Positions 1-9,500 of a stretch of DNA of 64,000 bases are shown here, piece by piece. Made by a program: the position numbers and the translations under genes. Numbering within the stretch: the stretch's first letter is position 1; each line of letters begins with the position of its first letter. A model generated the notes under the pieces. It was not told the DNA's origin, made no database searches, and saw only the letters and a list, made by a program, of their open reading frames with translations. Origin of the DNA: Paenibacillus roseus (GTDB lineage: Bacteria > Bacillota > Bacilli > Paenibacillales > Paenibacillaceae); contig NZ_JAELUP010000020.1 in NCBI RefSeq assembly GCF_016424485.1, forward strand, positions 1 through 64,000. The letters run 5' to 3'.

Positions 1-11
1 CATAAATTACC

Positions 12-40
12 TTGTTTGTATACTTACTAATTATTATGCT
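12..40 (+). promoter_or_regulatory. Candidate sigma-A promoter of the toxin operon
   Basis: TTGTTT (12-17) and TATGCT (35-40) are separated by exactly 17 bp, about 75 bp upstream of the chosen start of the large subtilase-toxin gene. The region is very AT-rich, so chance matches are possible. Confidence 0.4.
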
Positions 41-115
41 AATATATAGATTGGAATTATTTTCTTGTCGAATTATGATGAATTAATTCTATTTAAATTT
101 TGGGAGGATGCAGCA

Positions 116-3100
116 TTGAAAAAGCTTTTTGCAGTTTTAATAGTTCTATCAGTACTTTTGTTAGATATCAATACTTTATTTGCTATTAAAGGTAATTATT
201 ACAATGGAAGCGCCGAAAATGAATTTGAAGAAGTTAGCCTACCGACTATTCAAGATACGCCGCCAAAACTAAAAAAAGATGTGGTTACAGACCTTTTATC
301 CCAGATCAGTATTTCAAACAGTATGCAAAGTAATAAGCCTCAAGGTAAGTTTATTATTCGATTTAAGCAAGAATTTAATGTTGACGAGTTTCTACCTTTA
401 TATGAAGGTGGAGATTTAATTGAGGGGTCTAGTGAAGACAGTGATTTTAAGGCTCTAGATGAAGAAACAGCCTTTAATCTGGCCGATAGAGATTCATTAT
501 ACACTGAAAAAGAATTAAATGCCGTTAGCCTCGAATATGATATGGATTTCAAGCAATCCTACTATCATGTCCAAAAACTTAGTCTGCTTAATGGGATTTC
601 TATATCGTTAAATGTTGATGAAGTTAATCATCTCCTCCGTAACCCTACGGTGGAATCAATAGAAGAAGATAAACCTATAGAAATTGCTAAGACTTCTCTG
701 ACTGACGTTTCCTCTCAAGAGTTAAAAGAAAGCTCTCAAACCATCCCCTGGGGAATACATTCCACTGGATCATATCTGGTTCATTCATTGGAGCAGGCTG
801 CCGGAAATGCAGTTAAAGTGGCTGTGTTTGATACGGGTATTGCAAGCCATCCAGATTTGCATATAGCAGGTGGGGTATCTTTTGTAAGCTCCGAAGCCGA
901 TTATGAAGATCAAAATGGACATGGAACCCATATTGCGGGGACAATCGCTGCACTTGATAATGCAATAGGTGTCGTCGGAGTGGCACCTCAGTCGAACTTA
1001 TACTCAGTTCAAGTGATCGATGCGGCAGGGGACGGCTATACGAGCTCTGTTCTTCAAGGTATTGACTGGGCGATTGAGAACAACATTGACATTATTAATA
1101 TGAGTTTTATTGCTTCACAATATAGCGATGCCCTACATACGGCTATTCAACAAGCTCAAGCGGCTGGCATCCTTATAATTGCCGCTGCTGGTAATGTCGG
1201 TGCAGGAGAGAACACCGTACAGTACCCGGCCAAATATCCGGATGTTGTTGCAGTAGGGGCGTTGGATTCTTCACATCATCGATTGGATTTTTCAAGTACT
1301 GGACAAGAGTTAGACCTTATGGCTCCTGGGTTTGGCATTATTAGTACCTCGCTGAATGGAGAGTACGGTGTGTCGGCAGGAACCTCAACTGCTGCTGCTC
1401 ATGTTACAGGAGCAGCAGCTTTGCTCCGGGCAAAGTATCCTTTATGGACGAACAATGAAATTGTACAGAAGTTAAAAGATACGGCAACCCCGCTTGGTGA
1501 CGCTCACGAATATGGAGCTGGTTTAATAAATGTAGCAAAAGCAATGGACCTCATCCCAGGCCCAATTGCACCGCTTTCAGATGAGAACTTATCAGGTTTA
1601 AGTCCTATATGGCCTCCGACTAACGCGGACATTACACTTGCTTCTTATGACAAAGTAAACAACGGGGCAACCATCACTTCGGGATCATCGGTCACGGTGT
1701 CTTTGAAATTGGAAGGTGATCAGAATGGCCAGAACCCGCATAGTCAAATTATTGTAGAAGTATATCCTGCTGCTAATCCGAGCAATATTATCGCAACAAA
1801 GACGATTTCTAATCCGAAATTACATGTAGCTATACCCTATACATGGCAAACATCTTCAAACACTCCAACGGGGACATACCATATTAAGTATCGTTATCCC
1901 TCCTTGGGAACTGGAAACTTTGATGACATCTTCGTCATTTATGTATCGCAGCCAGGTTCTGGTCCAGATACATATGAGCCGAACGACACCTTCTTGACGG
2001 CTTACAGTGTCAATCCTGGCAATAGCTATATTTCTTACATTTCTTCAGCTAGTGATATTGACTACTATAAGTTTTCGGCAAATGCAACAGGAGAGGTAAC
2101 TGTTAACTTAACTATACCGTCGACTGTTGACTATGATCTGTATCTTTACAATGCTTCTGGCGCACAGATTGCACAGTCCGAGTCTGGTACAGGAATAGCA
2201 GAACGAATAACAGTTCAAGTGCTCAAGGACAATATGTATTACATTAAAGTCATTGGTCATAGTGGACAGTATAGTACGTTGCCCTACACATTAACGATTA
2301 GTAATATCCAAGTTCCACTGTTTCCTGCCCCGACAGGGTTGGAGGTCGTTTCTTACGCAACTAGTATCAAATTGTCTTGGGATCCATCTCCAGGGGCTAC
2401 TTCCTATCGATTGCAAATCAATGGGGCTGTGGTTGCTACTTCAACCAATACGTCATATACATTTACTGGCCTGAGTCCGCTTTCTAATTATAAATTGGGT
2501 GTGGCTGCAGTTTATGCTGGAGGAACAAGTAGTTATTCTGAAATCCAAACATCAACAACGATCCCAGAGTTGATCGTGTACCAGCCGGAAGACATGGACT
2601 TGGTAGCGGGCCTAAACCAGTTGTATACATTCAAGCCTGCAACTACCGGGATCTATCGTATCTACACAGGCAGACACGGAGGCACGGGAGCTGTTGTCGA
2701 TACCGAGCTTTTTATATACTCGAACCTTCAATTGACCAAATTGGTTGATTACAATGATGACACCATTGACAGCGTGTTCTCTCAGGTGGAAGTTAGTCTG
2801 ATCGGTGGGCAGACATACTATGTGAAAGTAGCCGGTTATGGCTCCGCTCGGCTTCGTGCTCGTATTACTGCGGAAGTTGTAAGCTCTTCGATTCCATATA
2901 TCCAGTTGGATCGTGCAGTGAATATCAACCAGTTGGCCAATAATAGCAGTGTTTATGTTTTCGTCCCCCCAGCGAATGGTCAGTATCGAATTGCTACGAG
3001 TCCTTATAATGGGAATCTGAACTTAAAACCAAATGATACCGAATTGTTTGTCTACCCTAATGCTGATATGGAGACGACAATTACCAACGGATACAATGAT

Positions 3101-5662
3101 GATAAAAAGGATTCCGTTTATTCTGAAGTTGTCGTTAACCTAAGTGTGGGAATACCTTATTATGTTCGGGTGAAAACCTCTGACGGAAGCAAAATCTATG
3201 CACGACTTCTTGTCTCTTCTGCGGGTCCAACCGGGTTTACAGCTTTGCAGAGTGGGGTTTCAGTGGATTTATTGAAACCAAGGGGTGAAGAAGCTTATTA
3301 TCAGTTTACTCCTTCGGCTTCCGGCAAGTATCGTTTCTTTACAAGCAATTATCAAAGGACTCTTCAATTAAACGATACAGAAATTGAGCTGTATTCCGAT
3401 ATTGGACTGCGGAACTTGATCGATTTCAATGACGATGTTAAAGGGTACAAACCATATGGGGAGTTGTTCTCCAAACTTGAAGTCAATCTCAATGCTGGGA
3501 CAACTTATTACTTAGTTATTCGTGGTTCTATTTCGTCTGACTTGAAGGCACGATTCACCGTTGAAGATATGCGTCAATCTGATATCGCTACTGCGAGAAG
3601 CATCGAATTGAATCAACTCATCGACACAGACCTTAGCGGAAGTCCCACAAAAATTACATCTTTATACGACGTTGATTATTATCGCATTCAGCTCAATCAA
3701 CCGAGACAGGTCAGCCTTTATTTGTCAGAGGGTGAAGGGGCAATTGAGGATGCATCTGGTAATATTCGTGGCTATTTTAGCATGCAAGGGGATATGTCTT
3801 TTGATTTGCAAGCCGGAGTGTATTATCTGAGAGTTCAGAAATATGCATTGCTTGATAATACTCGTGCTCCTGCCTGGAGCTTCCAAAGCTTTAACTATGA
3901 ACTGTCTGCTGATTTAAATGAAATTGAATATGTGCCGGGAAGCTATGATGAGGAAAATTCATTCTTCAGAAGCTTAGCTGCTGGGCTACCTCAAGCTTTT
4001 GATGCAACGCCAATGACAGGTGGAAACGCTCGAATCACCTATAACAACAAGAAAAGCCATTCCAAACTGCAAGTAGAAGTGTTTACGTCAAGTGGCATAT
4101 CGATTTACAAACAGGTTATATCAGGCAACTATACAGCAGGCCGAGGCACACAGATTAATTGGTACGGATCTGTCGACCCTTCTGTAATTAACAAACAGTT
4201 GTTTGCTCAATATGCCTATTTTCCCGTCTTTAATGATGTTAAATATTGGGCCAAAAGCGGATCATATGATATCGTGGTGTCTCGTTTAGATGGTACCAAG
4301 AAAAAGGATAGTCAATCGACACGTGTAAAAGTGTTTAATGATCCGTTAAACGTTCTTAATATTGTTCCGTTACCACCATCAGTAAACGATAAGGGAAAAG
4401 AGATTAAAGAAAATGATATTTATTCGTGTGAGAAATGCATTAACTATTTTGAGCGTTATATTTATTCTCCATCGAACAGTGCACCTCCATTAACTGCATA
4501 CACAGCCTGGTTCCAAAGCATGTATGGTTATACGAAATTGGCTAAGTTCTGGAAAGGTGCAGAGCGGCTAGTATTATGTAACGAATCGGGGGTATTGGCT
4601 AACTTCCAATGCACGTTGGATACGATCGGGATGATTCCTATCCTCGGTGAATCAGCGGATGCGGTAAATGGTGTCATTTATTTGATTAATGGGGAGTACG
4701 CGAATGCTTTGCTTTCTGTCGGTGCAATAATCCCTATTGCTGGGAATGGATTTACTGGGGCAAAGAAATTTACTAAGATTTATAAGTTTAATCCATGCGG
4801 TTGTTTACCGGCAGGAACAATTATCAAGACGAAGAATGGCGACAAGCCGATAGAGGAAATAAAAGTTGGAGATCTGGTACTAGCAAAGGATACAGATACA
4901 GGTATACAGTCTTACAAGCCTGTTGAAGAGTTGTTCAATAATGAAACTGATGAAGTATATACAATAAATGTATCTAATACTTCAATTCAAACTACCTCTA
5001 ACCATCCGTTTTGGGTAAAAGGAAAAGGATGGGTTCCTGCTGATGAACTGATTCAAGGAGATGAGTTGGAAACAGAGGATGGTACGCTTCATAGAATTAA
5101 TTCCATCTCTTTACAATACGAACCAACAAATGTTTATAATTTTACTGTTAGGGAGTTTCACTCGTACTACATTTCAAATCTCGGAATTCTGACGCATAAT
5201 CTGACAGATGCTTGTCAAATCAGTAAATATTCTAATCTTTCTACTACTAGACAAACCGATATAAAGAGTTCCAGGAAGTCTGTTATACTGGAGGCTGAAA
5301 TAAAGAAAGCTACTAAAATGGATAAACCTAGTGGGTGGCAGGCACATCATATTGCTCCTGCTTCCGATGGTAGATTTAAATCTGCGAGAGATATTCAAAA
5401 AATATTGGATGACCTGAAGATCGATATAAATTCATCTTCAAACGGTGTATATCTTCCGACAGATAAAGGTAAATCTATGACTGTTATTGACGGGCAAACT
5501 GTAGCAACGCATAATGGAGGACATGCGGAGAGCTATTATCAATTTGTTTTAGATCGAATTGAACCTGTAAAGAACAATAAAGACCTTGTTGTTAAAGAAC
5601 TTAACTATGTCCGTAAGGAACTATTAGAGGGCAGACTTAAAATTGGGAATTTATCAAATTGA
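116..5662 (+). CDS. Secreted subtilase-Hint-AHH nuclease polymorphic toxin
   Basis: Multidomain secreted protein of 1848 residues. The TTG at 116 is chosen because GGGAGG (102-107) precedes it and it begins a Lys-Lys signal peptide (residues 1-24); an in-frame TTG at 65 lacks these. A propeptide (about 70-190) precedes an S8 subtilase with Asp239 (FDTG), His269 (NGHGTH), oxyanion Asn360 and Ser424 (GTSTAAAH). Next come PPC-like beta-sandwich repeats (about 630-1300) and one fibronectin III domain (about 740-830). After a hydrophobic pretoxin segment (LDTIGMIPILGESADAVN) lies a Hint domain, Cys1563 (CLPAGT) to His-Asn1695, then a 153-residue tip with the AHH motif (1743-1745) typical of HNH/EndoVII-fold nuclease toxins. 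Known for the families: Hint releases the C-terminal toxin and AHH domains cut nucleic acid. Inferred: export, self-cleavage and delivery to competitors. The adjacent immunity gene supports this. Confidence 0.85.
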   Translation: MKKLFAVLIVLSVLLLDINTLFAIKGNYYNGSAENEFEEVSLPTIQDTPPKLKKDVVTDLLSQISISNSMQSNKPQGKFIIRFKQEFNVDEFLPLYEGGDLIEGSSEDSDFKALDEETAFNLADRDSLYTEKELNAVSLEYDMDFKQSYYHVQKLSLLNGISISLNVDEVNHLLRNPTVESIEEDKPIEIAKTSLTDVSSQELKESSQTIPWGIHSTGSYLVHSLEQAAGNAVKVAVFDTGIASHPDLHIAGGVSFVSSEADYEDQNGHGTHIAGTIAALDNAIGVVGVAPQSNLYSVQVIDAAGDGYTSSVLQGIDWAIENNIDIINMSFIASQYSDALHTAIQQAQAAGILIIAAAGNVGAGENTVQYPAKYPDVVAVGALDSSHHRLDFSSTGQELDLMAPGFGIISTSLNGEYGVSAGTSTAAAHVTGAAALLRAKYPLWTNNEIVQKLKDTATPLGDAHEYGAGLINVAKAMDLIPGPIAPLSDENLSGLSPIWPPTNADITLASYDKVNNGATITSGSSVTVSLKLEGDQNGQNPHSQIIVEVYPAANPSNIIATKTISNPKLHVAIPYTWQTSSNTPTGTYHIKYRYPSLGTGNFDDIFVIYVSQPGSGPDTYEPNDTFLTAYSVNPGNSYISYISSASDIDYYKFSANATGEVTVNLTIPSTVDYDLYLYNASGAQIAQSESGTGIAERITVQVLKDNMYYIKVIGHSGQYSTLPYTLTISNIQVPLFPAPTGLEVVSYATSIKLSWDPSPGATSYRLQINGAVVATSTNTSYTFTGLSPLSNYKLGVAAVYAGGTSSYSEIQTSTTIPELIVYQPEDMDLVAGLNQLYTFKPATTGIYRIYTGRHGGTGAVVDTELFIYSNLQLTKLVDYNDDTIDSVFSQVEVSLIGGQTYYVKVAGYGSARLRARITAEVVSSSIPYIQLDRAVNINQLANNSSVYVFVPPANGQYRIATSPYNGNLNLKPNDTELFVYPNADMETTITNGYNDDKKDSVYSEVVVNLSVGIPYYVRVKTSDGSKIYARLLVSSAGPTGFTALQSGVSVDLLKPRGEEAYYQFTPSASGKYRFFTSNYQRTLQLNDTEIELYSDIGLRNLIDFNDDVKGYKPYGELFSKLEVNLNAGTTYYLVIRGSISSDLKARFTVEDMRQSDIATARSIELNQLIDTDLSGSPTKITSLYDVDYYRIQLNQPRQVSLYLSEGEGAIEDASGNIRGYFSMQGDMSFDLQAGVYYLRVQKYALLDNTRAPAWSFQSFNYELSADLNEIEYVPGSYDEENSFFRSLAAGLPQAFDATPMTGGNARITYNNKKSHSKLQVEVFTSSGISIYKQVISGNYTAGRGTQINWYGSVDPSVINKQLFAQYAYFPVFNDVKYWAKSGSYDIVVSRLDGTKKKDSQSTRVKVFNDPLNVLNIVPLPPSVNDKGKEIKENDIYSCEKCINYFERYIYSPSNSAPPLTAYTAWFQSMYGYTKLAKFWKGAERLVLCNESGVLANFQCTLDTIGMIPILGESADAVNGVIYLINGEYANALLSVGAIIPIAGNGFTGAKKFTKIYKFNPCGCLPAGTIIKTKNGDKPIEEIKVGDLVLAKDTDTGIQSYKPVEELFNNETDEVYTINVSNTSIQTTSNHPFWVKGKGWVPADELIQGDELETEDGTLHRINSISLQYEPTNVYNFTVREFHSYYISNLGILTHNLTDACQISKYSNLSTTRQTDIKSSRKSVILEAEIKKATKMDKPSGWQAHHIAPASDGRFKSARDIQKILDDLKIDINSSSNGVYLPTDKGKSMTVIDGQTVATHNGGHAESYYQFVLDRIEPVKNNKDLVVKELNYVRKELLEGRLKIGNLSN

Positions 5663-5677
5663 AGAGGGGTTAAAGAG

Positions 5678-6496
5678 TTGAAAATTTATGAACTTAAAAG
5701 CCACCCGAAATCTATGAACATTACGTCAGACGAAAAAGAAGATCAAGATCATCCGATTTCATCAGATTTTAATGGTGAATCTAAACGAAGTTTCTGGTCG
5801 CCAATAAAAGTAGAGACTATATATAAAAAATCTTATAATGATTTTCCTAATTATCGCATTGGAAAGCCAGTAGTGTCTGCTTCTGTCAAGAAAATTATTG
5901 AACCCTATATTAAGGATGAAGTAGAATTCCTACCGCTGCTGCATGACCATCTTGAATTGTATATGGTGAATGTGACAAAGGTGTTGGATTGTGTCGATTG
6001 GAAACGATCGGATATTAGAACCTATGACGATGGTGAATTTGCTGGATTTAACAAACTCGTATTTGATTTTTCCAAGATTCCTGAGGGTACTTATATGTTT
6101 AAGTTTAGGGAACGTACGACAACACGAGTTTATATTACGCAGGCTCTTAAAGAACTTATCGAACGTAACAAGTTCAAAGGATTGGATTTCTCGGTTGTTC
6201 ATGATTCGGAATATACGGAAGAAAAGGAGCAAGAAAAGCAACGAAGTTTTGAAGCTGCGTTGTCGGCGATTGAGAACAGCAAAGGGATCGAGTATACCTA
6301 TGACGATGCAAGAGATAAGGTAGAGTCCGGGAAAGCATTTGTCAGTGGGAAATGGAAAATGCAGCTAGACGATAAAGGGCGATTCTGGATTGGCGAACTG
6401 ATGCTGGACTTGACCTATCAATGGCTAATGCCAGTCTATATCCCGCCGATCCTACTCGGGCAACTTTGGCATGAAGCGGAAAAGTCCAAAGTTTAA
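5678..6496 (+). CDS. Imm11-family (DUF1629-like) immunity protein
   Basis: A soluble 272-residue protein with no signal peptide, starting at a TTG (5678) behind GAGGGG, 15 bp after the toxin stop. It resembles the Imm11/DUF1629 family in layout: an N-terminal part with FPNYRIGKPVVS, then EFLPL near the middle, and the family-like segment ALKELIERNKFKGLDFSVV around residues 155-173. The C-terminal 80 residues are rich in charged helix. Imm11 proteins are known neighbours of AHH and related nuclease toxins and are thought to bind the toxin tip in the producing cell. Here it is almost certainly the cognate antitoxin, translated from the same mRNA. The family assignment is by eye; the immunity role follows mainly from position. 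Confidence 0.65.
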   Translation: MKIYELKSHPKSMNITSDEKEDQDHPISSDFNGESKRSFWSPIKVETIYKKSYNDFPNYRIGKPVVSASVKKIIEPYIKDEVEFLPLLHDHLELYMVNVTKVLDCVDWKRSDIRTYDDGEFAGFNKLVFDFSKIPEGTYMFKFRERTTTRVYITQALKELIERNKFKGLDFSVVHDSEYTEEKEQEKQRSFEAALSAIENSKGIEYTYDDARDKVESGKAFVSGKWKMQLDDKGRFWIGELMLDLTYQWLMPVYIPPILLGQLWHEAEKSKV

Positions 6497-6550
6497 GCCA
6501 GACAATTCAACGAATTTCGTACTGTGATCTAATCATTATTTGGGGGAAAA

Positions 6551-9500
6551 ATGATGAAGAAAAGGTGTTTACCTATTTTATTATGCGCTGTGTTAGTTTA
6601 TTCCTTATTTGTATCTATAATTGGGAATTCTAATGTTGTTGCAGAAGGGACTCCTCCTGTTACATCGCATGTTTTGAACGGTAGACAAGCGCCTAACGGG
6701 ATATATTACGGGCCAGTAGAGGTCCAATTATCGGCTTATGGCAGTAGTTCAGGGGTGTTAAGGACGCAATATAGCTTAGATGCTGGAGCTACCTGGACCG
6801 TATATAGCCAACCGGTGATGTTTTCCGAAAAAAAGCTTTATCAGTTCCTATACCGATCAATTGATAACAATAATAATATTGAATCGCCTAAATTGGTTGA
6901 GTTTACAATCAAGCAAGATATATTCAAACCGGAAACCACTGTTAGGATTATAGGTGCTGAGGGACAAAACTCTTATTATACTGGCCCTGTCTCGGTTGTC
7001 CTTGAAGCCGAAGATCTACATTCCGGAGTTGACTATTCTGAATACAGTCTTGATGGGGCACAAACATGGGTTCGTTACACTAAACCATTCCAATTGATGG
7101 ATGAAAAAAACTGGATTATACATTATCGATCGAAGGATTTAGGAGGGAATCAGGAAAAAACAAAAAAGGCCAAGATTAATATAGATATTACACCGCCTAC
7201 GGCTCCGGACATTCTATCTAGTCCTACGGAGTGGAGCAACTCTCAATTCATCGTATCCTTGATTGACGGGGTAGATAAAGAGAGTGGGACAATGAAATCA
7301 CAATATAGAATAGGCTCTACAGGAGCGTGGCTGGATTACTCCGACCCGTTCTCTGTTGGAGGTAATGGGTGGGTTCAGGTATACGCGAGGACAAATGATT
7401 ACGCAGGCAAAACGAGTGAAGTGAGCGAGAGAACCCTGAAGTTCGATAAGATTGCTCCAACTGCTCCCTCCATTGGGCTAAGCACGGAAAGTTGGACGAA
7501 TGAGGATGTATACGTGAGCTTAATAGCAGGGACAGATGAGGATAGCAAAGTAAGAGTTGTTGAATATAAAACTGGAACAGACATTGAATGGCTTGAATAC
7601 GTGGATTCATTTATGATTAGGAATGAAGGAATAACTCCTATTTATGCCCGTACAGCGGACTGGGCAGGCAATACTGGTCCTAACGCAGAAAGCGTGGCTA
7701 AAATTGACTTTACACCACCAGGAGCGCCCTTGTTTAGTCCGGAAAGTGAAAATTGGACAAATAAGGATGTCCACCTACAGATCATTCATGGCCCAGATGC
7801 ATTAAGTGGTGCGGATTACAGCCAATATACACTGGACGATTCTGAGGAATGGACATCCTATGAGATTCCATTACTTTTTACTGACGAGGGGGTAACGGTG
7901 GTTCATGCGTTTACGTATGATAAAGCCGGAAATACAAGCGAAATAAGATCTCATAAAGTTCGAATTGATAAAACGCCACCAACAGTGCCAATTTTGAAGG
8001 CTACTGTTACAGATTGGACAAATCAAAATGTTCAAGTAACTCTTGATAGTGGAACTGATGCGTTAAGTGGGGTCGCACGTAACGAATATAAGATTGGAGT
8101 TAACGGTACTTGGGTGGAATACTCAGCTCCTTTTACAATGAGCAGTGAAGGGGACTTCCGTATTTTTGCGCGTACAGTCGATGCAGCTGAAAATATGAGT
8201 GAAGTCACAGAAATCGTAGTAAGGATCGATAAAACCCCTCCTAGTATTCCGACAAATTTATTCAAAGTCAGCCAACTTGGCGGTACAGTATTATTACGCT
8301 GGACTTCAAGCACGGATAATCTTTCTGGGGTAGCTTTGTACGAGATTTATAACGGTAGTAATTTGATGGCGACCTCCGTTGAAAATAAAATTCAACTCAC
8401 AAATTTACAAACGAACTTAAAATATTCGATTACGGTTAAAGCTGTGGATCGGGCAGGCAATCGCTCGGCTTCCAGCAATCCTATAGTGTTCAATACGAAT
8501 GAACCAATGATTACCGGAGGCCGTGACCATAATTTTGCCTGGAACCAACAAGGTGTTGTGCGCGGCTGGGGAAATAACAACCGGGGACAGTTAGGTGACG
8601 GAACGATAAGTATGCGCTATACGCCTGTACAAATTTCCGCACTGCAAGGTTTTACGATGATCAAGACGGGCGTTCGTGATAATATTGGCTTACGTCCAGA
8701 TGGAACCGTGTGGATATGGGGAGAAAATGGTGCTGGACAAATTATAGCGCCAACCCAAATTAATGGATTGGATAACGTAGTTTCAATCTCAATGGGTATC
8801 CAACATTATATGGCACTTAAAGATGATGGAACTGTATGGGCATGGGGAATTAACAATGCAGGAATGCTTGGTGACGGGACAACAACATCCCGTTCTACAC
8901 CGGTTAAGGTCGTTGGACTAAACTCTATAGTGGCTATCGCTAATGGTTATTATCACAGCATGGCTCTACGTGAAGATGGAACTGTATGGGTATGGGGAAG
9001 TAATTCACGGGGGCAGTTAGGAATTAATGCTGCCTGGAATCAAGATCAGCTTGTACCAGTGCAAATTTCAAATTTAAGTAATGTAGCGGAGATTTCTACA
9101 TCATATATGCATAGTGCTGTTCTTAAAAGAGATGGAACAGTATGGACTTGGGGGTTCAACGATAACGGGCAACTCGGAAATGGAGTGGATTTCGAAGATA
9201 GCTTTGTTCCGGTACAAGTTCAAAATTTGACAGGTGTTATAAAAATCTCGTCATCTTATGCACATAACCTTGCTCTGACTGACGATGGGAAAGTTTGGGC
9301 GTGGGGAGATAATTATTACGGACAGTTAGGTGATGGTACGAAAAACAAAAGGAAAGTGCCTGTTCAAGTAGCTCATATGGAAGGGATATCTGAAATATTT
9401 GCCGGAGAGTACTATAGTATGGCTGTAAAAAGAAACGGTTCTGTCTGGGCGTGGGGAATTAATAGCTACGGGCAACTGGGCGATGGCACTACTGTGAATA

